Of a stretch of 52,176 nt of DNA, positions 20,383 through 28,526 are shown one piece after another. The translations under genes were made by a program, and so were the position numbers. Origin of the DNA: Paracoccus binzhouensis. Lineage in GTDB: Bacteria; Pseudomonadota; Alphaproteobacteria; Rhodobacterales; Rhodobacteraceae. The notes under the pieces were generated by a model. That model saw nothing but the letters and a program-made list of their open reading frames with translations. It was not told the origin of the DNA and made no database searches. Each line of letters begins with the position of its first letter. Positions within the stretch are counted from its first letter, which is position 1. The stretch is from the NCBI RefSeq assembly GCF_016446475.1, contig NZ_JAEHFP010000014.1, positions 1 to 52,176 on the forward strand, read 5' to 3'.

Positions 20383-21644
20383 TAGCCGTCGCCCAGCCGC
20401 GACACGTCCCGCACCTGCCCGCTGGTCGCCAGCAATTCCCGGGGAACGGGATGACTGATGAAATGCACCGGGCTTGCCGTGGGGCCGTAGGCGCCGCAGG
20501 CATGGATGGCAAGCAGGTCGCCTTCCTCCAGCCGGGGCAGGGCGACGCCGCCGCCGAGCTTGTCGATCGAGGTGCAGAGCGGGCCCGAGATGTCCTGCTT
20601 CTCCTCGGGCCGGGTGCCGTCCTCGTCGCCGCCGACCCGGTGCATGATGTAGTTGCGGCGCAGGACCATGCCGAAATTGCCCGAGGCCGCCAGATTCGCG
20701 TTCAGCCCGCCGTCGCAGATCGCGATGCGGGTGCCGCGCGATTGCTTGACCGAAACGACTCGGGTCACGAACCAGCCCGCCGGCCCGAGCAGGTAACGGC
20801 CCAGCTCCAGTACCAGCCGCGTCGAGGGGAAACGCCCGGCGAAGGCGTCGAGCTCCGGTCCGACCTCGGCGGCGATGGCCGCAAGGTCGAGCTCGCTTTC
20901 GCCGGGATGGTAGGGAATGCCGAGGCCGGCGCCGAAGACCAGCTTCTGCGGAACCAGCGCCAGCGCCGCGCAGATCTCGGTAAAGACCTGCATGAAGACC
21001 CGCCAGTTCTCGCAGATCGCCTCGGGGCGCAGGCATTGCGTGCCGGAATAGATGTGCAGCCCGACGATGCGCAGGTTGGGCAGGGCGGCGATGCGCGGCA
21101 GGATCTCGGCCGCATCCTCGACATCGACGCCGAAGGGGCTGGGGCGCCCGGCCATCTGGTCGCCGAAGCCCTTGGGGACCCGCGAAGGCGCCAGGCGCAC
21201 CAGGACCGGCTGCACGCGGCCGAGTTCGCCGGCGATGGCATCGGCAAGCTCGGCCTCGCGCAGGCTTTCCAGCACCAGTTCGCCCAGGCCCCCGGCGATG
21301 GCGGGGCGCAGCTCGGCCGCCTGCTTGGCGGGGCCGGTGAAGCTGATGCGCCCGGCTTCCCAGCCGGCCTGCATGGCCAGCCCGAACTCGCCGCCCGAGG
21401 AAATGTCGAGATGGTCCAGCCGGTCGCGCATCCAGGACAGCAGCGCCGGGTTGGGGTTGCTTTTCACCGCGAAGCTGATGGCGAACCAGCGGCCCAGATG
21501 GGCGCGCAGATGTGCCAGCCGCGCCTCGACCAGGTCGGTGGAATAGACATAGGCCGGGGTGCCGAAACGGTCCGCCGCCTCGGCCAGCAGCCGGTCCGGC
21601 GCTTCGCTGCGGGTTGCGGCGGACTCAGCCAAGGCTGTCGACAT
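20382..21644 (-). CDS. PLP-dependent decarboxylase of the exosortase-A-associated (LysA/Odc fold) type
   Basis: The 420-residue protein is a fold III pyridoxal-phosphate decarboxylase related to diaminopimelate decarboxylase. Lys61 in SFAVKSNPNP is the Schiff-base lysine. HIYSGTQ (197-203), the glycine-rich FGAGLG (237-242) and ELGR (280-283, where LysA has EPGR) fit the cofactor site. CDGG (310-313) gives the cross-dimer cysteine. The segment NLAASGNFGMVLRRNY is typical of the subfamily annotated as exosortase-A-system associated rather than of true LysA. Substrate is unknown, probably an amino acid or a carrier-bound amino acid. It overlaps the acyl carrier gene by 20 bases and is last in a four-gene operon. 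I do not think it is the lysine pathway enzyme. Confidence 0.8.
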   Translation of the reverse strand: MSTALAESAATRSEAPDRLLAEAADRFGTPAYVYSTDLVEARLAHLRAHLGRWFAISFAVKSNPNPALLSWMRDRLDHLDISSGGEFGLAMQAGWEAGRISFTGPAKQAAELRPAIAGGLGELVLESLREAELADAIAGELGRVQPVLVRLAPSRVPKGFGDQMAGRPSPFGVDVEDAAEILPRIAALPNLRIVGLHIYSGTQCLRPEAICENWRVFMQVFTEICAALALVPQKLVFGAGLGIPYHPGESELDLAAIAAEVGPELDAFAGRFPSTRLVLELGRYLLGPAGWFVTRVVSVKQSRGTRIAICDGGLNANLAASGNFGMVLRRNYIMHRVGGDEDGTRPEEKQDISGPLCTSIDKLGGGVALPRLEEGDLLAIHACGAYGPTASPVHFISHPVPRELLATSGQVRDVSRLGDG

Positions 21645-21861
21645 AGGCCAGGATCGCGTCGATGGTGTCGAAATTATCCAGCGTCACGTCGCCCGGCTGC
21701 ACATGCACCCCCGCCTTGCTTTCCACGAAGCCGATCAGCCCGACCATCGAGACCGAATCCAGCATCCCGGTCGAGAACAGCTCGGTATCGCCGTCGATGG
21801 GCTGGTCGAGGTTCAGCTCGGTCTGGACATAGGATATCAGCGCTTGCTTGCTCAGGCTCAT
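21625..21861 (-). CDS. Free-standing acyl/peptidyl carrier protein
   Basis: This 78-residue protein has the four-helix carrier protein pattern, with the phosphopantetheine attachment serine at residue 36 in TGMLDSVSMVGL. The sequence is more like dedicated secondary-pathway carriers than housekeeping AcpP, which usually has a GADSLD motif. It sits between the AMP-forming ligase (4-base gap) and the PLP decarboxylase (20-base overlap), so it probably carries the substrate activated by the ligase. A phosphopantetheinyl transferase must be supplied from elsewhere. Confidence 0.85.
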   Translation of the reverse strand: MSLSKQALISYVQTELNLDQPIDGDTELFSTGMLDSVSMVGLIGFVESKAGVHVQPGDVTLDNFDTIDAILAYVDSLG

Positions 21862-21865
21862 GGTC

Positions 21866-23455
21866 TCATGCCTTCTGTCGTTCCTGCGAGGGGGCGGCGG
21901 CCTTGGCTGCCGAAATGATGGCGGGGCGATCCAGCTTGCCGCTGGCGGTGCGCGGCATGGCGCCGTCCCAGCGATGGATCCGCTGCGGACGCATGTAATG
22001 CGGCATGGCGCGGGCGCAATGCGCGGTGAGCGCGGCCTCCTCCGTCTGCGGCAGATAGGCCACGGCCACGTGAACCGCCTGGCCCAGATCGGCATCCTCG
22101 ACCCCCCAGGCCACCACATCGGCGACCAGCCCGCTTTGCGCGATCGCGTCCTCGACCTCGGTGGGCGACAGGCGGAAGCCCAGGGTCTTGATCATCTCGT
22201 CCATGCGGCTGACGAACCAGAGATCGCCGTCCTCGTCCACGCGCACCAGGTCGCCCGACCAGACCACCGGCTGATCGCCCAGGATATGCGCAAGCTCGGG
22301 GCAGGGACGGATCTTCTGCGCCGTCACCTCAGGCTTTTCCCAATAGCCCATGCTGACCAGCGGCCCGGCATGGACCAGCTCGCCCTGCTCGCCCGGCCCG
22401 GCGATGCCCTGGCCGTGCTTGACGGCGAAGACCTGGGCATTGGGGATCTGCCGGCCGATCGAGCCCATCTTGGCAGCGAATTTCGCCGGCGGCAGGTAGG
22501 TCGAGCGGAAGGCCTCGGTCAGCCCGTACATCAGGTAGATGTCCACGCCCGGAAACACCCGCGGCAGCGCCTGCAGGATGTTCGGGGGGATCTTGCCGCC
22601 GGTATTGGTGATGCGCCTCAGCGCCGGCAGTTCGGCCGGATTTTCCAGCAGCAGCCGCACGATCTGGTTCCAGAGCGGCGGCACCCCGGCGATGCCGGTC
22701 ACCGCCTCGGCCCGCGCCATGCGCACGATCTCGGCCGGCATGGTCAGCGGCTGGTGGACGATGGTGCCGCCGACCAGCAACATGGTGGTCAGCTGGTTCA
22801 GCCCGGCATCGAAGCTGTAGGGCAGGACCGAGAGCAGCCGGTCGCCTTCGTCCAGCCCCAGGTATTGCGCGACCGAGATCGCGCCGACGCGGATGTTGCG
22901 GTGCGACAGCATCACCCCCTTGGGCGCGCCGGTCGAGCCCGAGGTATAGATGATCATCGCCAGCCCTTGCGGGTCGCATTCGTCGGGCGCGGAGCCGCGG
23001 TCGGCCGGCAAGGCCGCCCACGGGTCCGCGCCCTGGACAAGGCCCTCGGCCTTGCCCTGAACCAGGTAAGCCGTGCCCTCGGGCAAGGCGTTCTCTCCCG
23101 CAAGGCCGTCCAGCGCGTTGCGGGGCAGGATCACCGCCCGCGCGCGGCAGTCGCGGGCGACATAGGCCAGCTGCGCGGCGGTCCAGCGGATGTTCACGTT
23201 GACGACCACCGCGCCGATCTTCCAGGCGCCGAGCATGGCCGCGGCCTCGTCGATGCCCTTGCGCAGGTGCACGATCACCCGGTCGCCGGGGCGGATGCCG
23301 CGCCGGGCCAGCCAGTCGGCCACGCGCCCGGCCTCGGCCGCAAGTTCGGCATAGGTCGCCGAGCGGTCCCGATCCACCGCCGCCAGCTTCCCGGCACGGG
23401 CAGGAAGGTTGTCGGCCAGCAGGCGCCACATGCAGCGGTCGAAATCCTCACTCAT
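21866..23455 (-). CDS. AMP-forming acyl-CoA/acyl-ACP ligase of the exosortase-A-associated type
   Basis: This 529-residue enzyme belongs to the ANL adenylating superfamily. Visible core motifs are the phosphate loop YTSGSTGAPKG, the MYGLTEAFRSTYLP motif, WSGDLVRVDEDGDLWFVSR with its hinge region, and the C-terminal lysine in RTASGKLDRP. It would activate a carboxylic or amino acid with ATP and load it onto CoA or the adjacent carrier protein. The PPAKFAAKMGSIGRQIPN region resembles the ligases annotated next to exosortase A. The start at 23455 (MSEDFDRC) is preferred over one 27 bases upstream because it overlaps the preceding gene less (8 bases). Substrate is not predictable here. Confidence 0.82.
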   Translation of the reverse strand: MSEDFDRCMWRLLADNLPARAGKLAAVDRDRSATYAELAAEAGRVADWLARRGIRPGDRVIVHLRKGIDEAAAMLGAWKIGAVVVNVNIRWTAAQLAYVARDCRARAVILPRNALDGLAGENALPEGTAYLVQGKAEGLVQGADPWAALPADRGSAPDECDPQGLAMIIYTSGSTGAPKGVMLSHRNIRVGAISVAQYLGLDEGDRLLSVLPYSFDAGLNQLTTMLLVGGTIVHQPLTMPAEIVRMARAEAVTGIAGVPPLWNQIVRLLLENPAELPALRRITNTGGKIPPNILQALPRVFPGVDIYLMYGLTEAFRSTYLPPAKFAAKMGSIGRQIPNAQVFAVKHGQGIAGPGEQGELVHAGPLVSMGYWEKPEVTAQKIRPCPELAHILGDQPVVWSGDLVRVDEDGDLWFVSRMDEMIKTLGFRLSPTEVEDAIAQSGLVADVVAWGVEDADLGQAVHVAVAYLPQTEEAALTAHCARAMPHYMRPQRIHRWDGAMPRTASGKLDRPAIISAAKAAAPSQERQKA

Positions 23456-23984
23456 TCTCGGCGGCCTTCTTCCTGGCGGCAAAGATCGGCAGGCTGGGAT
23501 AGATCCGGGCCGGCGAGCCGATCACCACCGAATCCGAGGGCACGTTGGTCGACACCGCCGTGTTGGCGCCGATCCGCACCCTGTCGCCGATGCGGATGGC
23601 GCCCAGCACGGTCGAATTCACGCCGATGAACACGTCGTCGCCGATCACCGGCGCGCCGGGGCGCATGTTGGTGCCGATGGTGACGTTGTGCATGACGCCG
23701 CAGCGGTCGCCGATCACCACATCGGGATGGATCGAGAGCGAGCCCTCGGCGTGGATGATGTGGAAATCCGCGCCGATCCTGACCTGCGGCGGGATCCAGA
23801 CCTTGGTCACGTTGAGGATGAACAGCTTCATCAGCGCATAGGGCTTGCGCGCCAGCCAGCGCAGCGCCGGGTTCCGCAACCCGATGGCCCAATGCCCGTA
23901 TCGGTAGATCGCCAGCGAGACGAAGGCCGGGTCCGTCAGCGAACTGCCATGTCTCCTGTAGTCATCCCTGAGGGTTCTGAACAT
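23448..23984 (-). CDS. Left-handed beta-helix (hexapeptide repeat) acetyltransferase, CysE-like
   Basis: The 178-residue protein has a helical N-terminal part (about 1-60) and then hexapeptide repeats, with motifs such as VIGDRCGVMHNVTIGTN and VIGDDVFIGVNSTVLGAIRI. Such proteins transfer acetyl or other acyl groups from acyl-CoA. The layout resembles serine acetyltransferase and related sugar or lipid O-acetyltransferases. The ATG at 23984 is taken as the start. In-frame GTG codons lie directly before it and a TTG lies at 24005, so up to seven more residues are possible. It leads the operon with the ligase, carrier protein and decarboxylase. The acceptor is unknown. Confidence 0.78.
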   Translation of the reverse strand: MFRTLRDDYRRHGSSLTDPAFVSLAIYRYGHWAIGLRNPALRWLARKPYALMKLFILNVTKVWIPPQVRIGADFHIIHAEGSLSIHPDVVIGDRCGVMHNVTIGTNMRPGAPVIGDDVFIGVNSTVLGAIRIGDRVRIGANTAVSTNVPSDSVVIGSPARIYPSLPIFAARKKAAENE

Positions 23985-24033
23985 CACCACGCACTTGCTA
24001 ATCAATTGGGCAGGAAAATCTGGCTACCGGACC

Positions 24034-24062
24034 CATATTCCAATGTCTTGCGAGAAACTCAA
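24034..24062 (-). promoter_or_regulatory. Candidate promoter of the acetyltransferase-ligase-ACP-decarboxylase operon
   Basis: The 99-base gap 23985-24083 is the most AT-rich intergenic stretch nearby. On the minus strand TTGAGT (24057-24062) and AATATG (24034-24039) are separated by 17 bases. This would place a transcription start roughly 40 bases before the acetyltransferase start codon. The -10 match is weak. Confidence 0.35.
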
Positions 24063-24083
24063 CCTGACTGTTAGGACGGGTTT

Positions 24084-25136
24084 TCAGGGTTCGGTATCCG
24101 CGATCAGATCCAGCGTGCGGCGGATCTGGTCCCATTCCACACGATAGCCGCCGGCGGTGCCCGAGCCCACGACCATGGCATAGCGCTGCTGCCAGCAATC
24201 CGTCAGCAGCTTCAGCGAGGTGGTCACCCGGTCCGCCGGCTGCAGGGTCAGCAGCGTGCCGCCGGGCGGCATGGCGATGACGCCATGGGCGAGCTGGCTG
24301 CCCTCGACCCCCACCACCAGCCGGGCGGCGCCCGCCGCCTCGGCCATCTGGTCGGCGTCGTGGCGGTCGATATAGAGCGTGCGGAAGCCGTATTCGGCCT
24401 CCAACCGCTCGGCGATCTCGGCCTCGTTCTCCAGGATGCGGGCATCGCCGCTGGCGCCGCGGAAGATGAAGACCCCGGGCAGCGGCTCCAGCGCCCGGTC
24501 CTTGAGGATGCGGGCACGATTCTCTTGTGCGCGGGCGCGGCGGTGGCTGTTGTTGTGCAGGTCGTCGAACAGGATCAGCTCGTCGAAATGCACATCGCTG
24601 ATGCGGTGCGGGGCCATGCCCAGCAGGGCCTCGTAGCGCGCGATATGCCCGCCGCGCACCGGGGCCGAGGTGACCGGCGCCCCGGCCGTCTCGGCCAGGC
24701 GATAGGCCAGGCAGTCGTTCAGCAGCCAATTGCCGAACCAGCGGTTGCCGATCCAGCTTTCGTAAAGCGCGCCGGACCGGGTTTCGCGCGGCCGCGGGTA
24801 GGTCAGGCCGGAATGCCTGCGCTGGCGCAGGTGGCGCTCGGCCCCGCGCGCATGCAGCACGCCATCGACGAAATCCACGTCGCGGAAACGATAGCCCATG
24901 GTCGGCGGCGTGGCCTCGGCCGGATCGCCGCGCATCTGCGCCAGGATGTCGGGCAGGCCGCCGAATTCGGTCCGGGCGATATGCTCGGCCTGGTCGGGCA
25001 GCCAGATCCCCGGCGCGATCTCGACCACCTCGGCCGGGCAGATCTCCCAGCGGTCGACGGCAGTGTCGAAGAACGCCGCCCGGCCCAGACCGAAAAGACG
25101 ACGCAGGCGGTTATGGATCGGTCTGAGGGAATGCAT
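24084..25136 (-). CDS. GT61/DUF563-like glycosyltransferase
   Basis: This 350-residue protein resembles the family 61 (DUF563) glycosyltransferases common in capsule and surface polysaccharide loci of alphaproteobacteria. The supporting part is the C-terminal half, where VFIFRGASGDARILENE begins the Rossmann-like region. VVGVEGSQLAHGVIAMPPGG matches the conserved nucleotide-sugar loop, with Glu-Gly-Ser in place of the usual His-Gly-Ala. An SWIGNRWFGNWLLNDCL segment near residue 125 fits the N-terminal family pattern. There is no signal peptide. It follows the esterase-like gene by 61 bases in the same orientation and is the last gene of the colitose block. Confidence 0.7.
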   Translation of the reverse strand: MHSLRPIHNRLRRLFGLGRAAFFDTAVDRWEICPAEVVEIAPGIWLPDQAEHIARTEFGGLPDILAQMRGDPAEATPPTMGYRFRDVDFVDGVLHARGAERHLRQRRHSGLTYPRPRETRSGALYESWIGNRWFGNWLLNDCLAYRLAETAGAPVTSAPVRGGHIARYEALLGMAPHRISDVHFDELILFDDLHNNSHRRARAQENRARILKDRALEPLPGVFIFRGASGDARILENEAEIAERLEAEYGFRTLYIDRHDADQMAEAAGAARLVVGVEGSQLAHGVIAMPPGGTLLTLQPADRVTTSLKLLTDCWQQRYAMVVGSGTAGGYRVEWDQIRRTLDLIADTEP

Positions 25137-25197
25137 GGCGTCTCGGCTGGCGGGATCGGGGCAAGTTTAGGGGGCGAGGCGAAAGGCGCAAGCGGGA

Positions 25198-26370
25198 TCA
25201 ACCGCTTCCGGGAAAATCCTCCACTTTCAGGACCTTGATCAGCGTTTCGGCGATCATGGCATGGTCCCTGGCCGCAGGGTGCCACAGGCAGGCCTTGCGA
25301 CGTAGGCTGCCCAGGATCACCAGCCGGTTGGCCATGCCCCGGGCGGTCAGCTGTGCCGAGACGCTGCGATGCGCCTCGACCAGTTCGGGGCCGTATTCGC
25401 CGAAGGCGAGAAGCACGATCAGCGCCCCGGGATTTTCCCGCAGGCGGGCGGCGGCGAAATCGGCCAGCGCCGGGGCGAAATCGTGGCGAAGCTGGTTCTT
25501 GTCTGTCCAGCGCTCGCCCGGGGCCAGTTCGGAGCCGAAGACGTTCGAACCAAGCGCGATGACGACGATGTCGGCCGGGCGTTGGGGCAGGGCGGCCGCC
25601 GCGGCATCCCCCGGCAGCGCCCGCGGATAGAGCCGCTCCATGGTGCGGTCGGGATCGGTGCCGTCGTAATTGCGCAGAAGCCCGATGCCCGAGCGGGCGA
25701 TCATCCGGTAATCGGCGCCGAGCGCCGCCGCCAGCTGCGGGCCGAAGCTGCGGCTGGTATCGGTGGCGGCATAGATCTCCTCGGGGCTGCAATCGCGGTG
25801 CTGGGCGGTATTGGCGAAGCCGACCGTGTCGGAATCGCCGATGAACTCGATCAGCCGCCCGGGCGGCGGCGGCGGCAGGGCCCGGGCCGAGCCGTCGAGG
25901 AAGAAGCCGCCGAACAGCGCCGGCCCCCGCGATTCGCTGATCTTTTCGGCGCGGATCACATGCGGGCCGGGTGCCAGCCCGTCGATGCGCAGATCCTGCC
26001 GGCCGGGGCGCGAAAGCTCGACCGCCCGGCCGTCCAGCACCACCCGCCAGCGATTGACCGCATCGCTGAAGCGCAGGGTGATGCCGGTGCCCTCGAACCG
26101 GGCCGAGGCATGGAATCCCGGCCATTCGTGGCGATAGCCCCGGCCCGCGGGACCGGGGGCGGCGCGCCCCGTCACCTCGGCGGTCAGGGCGGTGAGGCCG
26201 GGTCGCTGCGGGACCAGACGGGCCTGGAAGCCCGCGCCCTCGGCCAGGCTGATGCGCGGCACCGGCACCATCGGCCGGGCCGGCCGCGGCCAGGCGAAGA
26301 AGCCGACCATCGCAACCAGCGCGATGCCAAGCGCCATGACGCCGATCGTCCTGATTCGTCCTGCCCGCAT
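25198..26370 (-). CDS. Membrane-anchored SGNH/CE2-like carbohydrate esterase
   Basis: This 390-residue protein has a signal-anchor at residues 9-27, an N-terminal beta-rich domain (about 40-165) and an SGNH hydrolase domain. The nucleophile Ser180 is in EFIGDSDTVGFAN. A GSN block III motif is in VIALGSNVFG. The Asp/His pair is in WHPAARDH (His364, Asp369, His370). The SGIGLLRNYDG segment is typical of carbohydrate esterase family 2, which removes or transfers acetyl groups on sugars. It would act in the periplasm on a surface glycan. The ATG at 26370 is preferred over a GTG 27 bases upstream. It sits between colD and the GT61-like gene. Confidence 0.75.
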   Translation of the reverse strand: MRAGRIRTIGVMALGIALVAMVGFFAWPRPARPMVPVPRISLAEGAGFQARLVPQRPGLTALTAEVTGRAAPGPAGRGYRHEWPGFHASARFEGTGITLRFSDAVNRWRVVLDGRAVELSRPGRQDLRIDGLAPGPHVIRAEKISESRGPALFGGFFLDGSARALPPPPPGRLIEFIGDSDTVGFANTAQHRDCSPEEIYAATDTSRSFGPQLAAALGADYRMIARSGIGLLRNYDGTDPDRTMERLYPRALPGDAAAAALPQRPADIVVIALGSNVFGSELAPGERWTDKNQLRHDFAPALADFAAARLRENPGALIVLLAFGEYGPELVEAHRSVSAQLTARGMANRLVILGSLRRKACLWHPAARDHAMIAETLIKVLKVEDFPGSG

Positions 26371-26436
26371 GGAAACCAACACACCTGCCGCTGCCACGAT
26401 CCTGACCGAAACCGGGCGGCAAATCCAGCCATGCCG

Positions 26437-27606
26437 TCAGCCGCGGAACCGGGCCAGAACCCCGATCGCCTCGCGGATGTCGTAATGGTGATTGCCGATG
26501 AAGAAGCCCTGCCGGTCGATCTCCTCGGCATGGGTCATCAGCCCGTGCAGGCGGTGATCCATCATCCGCAGCACGGGATTCTTGGTGAAATTGCCGCTGA
26601 CGATGGGCCGGGTCTCGAAACCCAGCGCCCCCAGCCGGGCCAGCACCGCGCGCCGCGTCAGGCCGGTTTCCGGCCGCAGCATCAGCGCAAAGCCGAACCA
26701 GCTGCTTTCGCCGGTCTCGCGCTGGATGCGGAACAGCGGGTGATCCGCCATCGCCTCGACCCAGCGGGCGCCGTTCTCGCGCCGCCCCGCGATCAGCCGC
26801 GGCAGCTTTTCCAGCTGCGCCCGCCCCAGCGCCCCCGACATCTCCAGCGGCCGCAGGTTGTAGCCGGGCAGGACGAAGCGAAAGCTCTCCTCGAAGGGAT
26901 CGTCGCTCTTCTCGCCGGTCACGCGGTTGAATTTCGGCAGGTTGCGCGTCCAGCCATGCGCCCGCAGCGCCAGCAGGATGTGGTAAAGTTCCTCGTCATC
27001 TGTGACGACCAGCCCGCCCTCCATGGTCGAGATGTGATGCGAGAAGAAGGTGGAAAACGCCCCCATCACCCCGAATGTGCCGCATTGCCGGCCGTCGAAC
27101 CTGGCGCCCATCGATTCGCAATTGTCCTCGATCAGCACGATGCTGCGCTCGCCGATCAGCGCCCGGATGGCGTCGAAATCATTGGGATTGCCCAGCAGGT
27201 TCACCGCCATGATCGCACGGGTGCGGGGGCCGATCGCCCCGGCCAGCGCCGCCAGGTCATAGTTCAGCGTCTCGGGGTCGATATCGACGAATTTCAGGTG
27301 CAGCCCGTATTGGTGCAGCGGAAAGAAGGTGGTGGACCAGGACACCGCCGGCACGATCACCTCGTCCCCCGGCATCAGCCGCAGGGCGGGGTTCTGCGTA
27401 TGGCGCAGCGCCGCCACCATGGCGAGATTGGCCGAGGAGCCGGAGTTCACCATCACCGCGTAACGGCTGCCGGTGAAGCGGGCGAATTCCGCCTCGAAGG
27501 CCGCCACCTCGGGGCCCATGGAAAAGCGGTCCGAGTCGATCACCCGCTGCAGCGCGGCCCGTTCCGCCTCGTCCCAGCTGGAAGTGGCAAGGGGGAAGCG
27601 GCTCAT
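26437..27606 (-). CDS. colD: GDP-4-keto-6-deoxy-D-mannose 3-dehydratase
   Basis: This 389-residue protein has the DegT/DnrJ/EryC1/StrS aminotransferase fold. The Schiff-base lysine is replaced by histidine in FFSHHISTMEGG (His190-His191), the hallmark of ColD, which uses PLP and glutamate to remove the 3-hydroxyl from the sugar. Other stretches read as in characterised ColD: VPAVSWSTTFFPLHQYG, VNLLGNPNDFDAI, IEDNCESMGA, LRAHGWTRNLP and FVLPGYNLRPLEMSGALG. The start at 27606 overlaps colC/fcl as ATGA. The product feeds GDP-colitose synthesis. The related RfbH/CDP-sugar enzymes also have histidine here, but the overall sequence and the linked gmd favour ColD. Confidence 0.9.
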   Translation of the reverse strand: MSRFPLATSSWDEAERAALQRVIDSDRFSMGPEVAAFEAEFARFTGSRYAVMVNSGSSANLAMVAALRHTQNPALRLMPGDEVIVPAVSWSTTFFPLHQYGLHLKFVDIDPETLNYDLAALAGAIGPRTRAIMAVNLLGNPNDFDAIRALIGERSIVLIEDNCESMGARFDGRQCGTFGVMGAFSTFFSHHISTMEGGLVVTDDEELYHILLALRAHGWTRNLPKFNRVTGEKSDDPFEESFRFVLPGYNLRPLEMSGALGRAQLEKLPRLIAGRRENGARWVEAMADHPLFRIQRETGESSWFGFALMLRPETGLTRRAVLARLGALGFETRPIVSGNFTKNPVLRMMDHRLHGLMTHAEEIDRQGFFIGNHHYDIREAIGVLARFRG

Positions 27607-28526
27607 GGCTGGTGCTCCAGATACCAGGCATAGGTGGCGGCGATGCCCTCGCGCAGGCCGGTTTGCGGCGCCCAGCCCCATTCCGTCTGTCGCGCCACGG
27701 ACAGGAGCTTGCGCCGCATGCCCACCGGCTTGCCCAGGTCGTGGGTGAAGCGGCCCTGCCAGCCGATCACCTCGGCCACGATGCGGTAATAGTCGTCGAT
27801 GGCGTGATCGTCCCCCGGGCCGACATTCATCACCGGCGGCAGCGCCGAGGGATCGGCCAGCGCCCGCAGGATCGCCTCGGCCAGGTCGCCGGCATACATG
27901 AACTCGCGCCGCGCCGTGCCGTCGCCCCAGATCTCGACCGTAGCGTGACCCTCGACCCGGGCGCGGTGGATCTTGTGGATGATGGCCGGCAGCAGGTGCG
28001 ACTGCCGGGGGTCGAACGTGTCATGCGGGCCGTAAAGGTTGCAGGGGATCAGCGTGCGCCATTGCAGGCCGCGATCCTCGCGGCAGGCATAGTCCACCAG
28101 CCGCATCGCCAGGATCTTGGCCAGCGCATAGCCTTCGTTGGTGGGTTCCAGCGCGCCGGTCAGGATCTGCTCCTCGGACAGGTCGCGGCCCAGGTCGCGC
28201 GGATAGACGCAGCTCGAGCTTAGGTTGATCAGCACCGGCACGCCCGCCTCGCGGCAGGCGGTGACCAGGTTCAGGCCGATGCGGGCATTCTCGGCCAGGA
28301 ACCGCACCGGCTCGGCCATGTTGGCCTGGATGCCGCCGACCAGGCCCGCGGCATGGACCACCGCATCGGGGCGATGCCGCGCCAGCCAATCGCGCAGGGC
28401 GCGGGCGTCGCACAGGTCCAGCTCGGCCCGCGCGGGCGCCAGCACATCCCAGGCGGCGATGCCCGGATGGGCGCGCAGGTTGCGCCCGACCATGCCGTTG
28501 CCGCCGGTGACGAACAGCCGCGCCAT
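27603..28526 (-). CDS. GDP-colitose synthase / GDP-L-fucose synthase-like epimerase-reductase
   Basis: This 307-residue short-chain dehydrogenase has the NADP-binding GGNGMVG motif (8-14), the Ser-Ser-Cys segment in NLSSSCVYP (101-109), and Tyr133 and Lys137 of the catalytic YxxxK. The AGLVGGIQANMAEP and EPTNEGYALAK stretches mark the Fcl/ColC group. Fcl makes GDP-L-fucose from the Gmd product. ColC performs the same 5-epimerisation and 4-reduction on the ColD product to give GDP-L-colitose. Sequence alone does not separate the two, but coupling to colD through an ATGA overlap favours ColC. It also overlaps the gmd stop by one base. Confidence 0.85.
   Translation of the reverse strand: MARLFVTGGNGMVGRNLRAHPGIAAWDVLAPARAELDLCDARALRDWLARHRPDAVVHAAGLVGGIQANMAEPVRFLAENARIGLNLVTACREAGVPVLINLSSSCVYPRDLGRDLSEEQILTGALEPTNEGYALAKILAMRLVDYACREDRGLQWRTLIPCNLYGPHDTFDPRQSHLLPAIIHKIHRARVEGHATVEIWGDGTARREFMYAGDLAEAILRALADPSALPPVMNVGPGDDHAIDDYYRIVAEVIGWQGRFTHDLGKPVGMRRKLLSVARQTEWGWAPQTGLREGIAATYAWYLEHQP

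Noticed and set aside
20382..21644. Diaminopimelate decarboxylase (lysA) for lysine synthesis
   Set aside because: The fold fits, but EPGR is ELGR, the NLAASGNFG segment is unlike LysA, and it is coupled to a carrier protein and ligase.
26437..27606. Perosamine synthetase or other sugar aminotransferase
   Set aside because: The lysine needed for transamination is replaced by histidine, and the sequence around it matches ColD.
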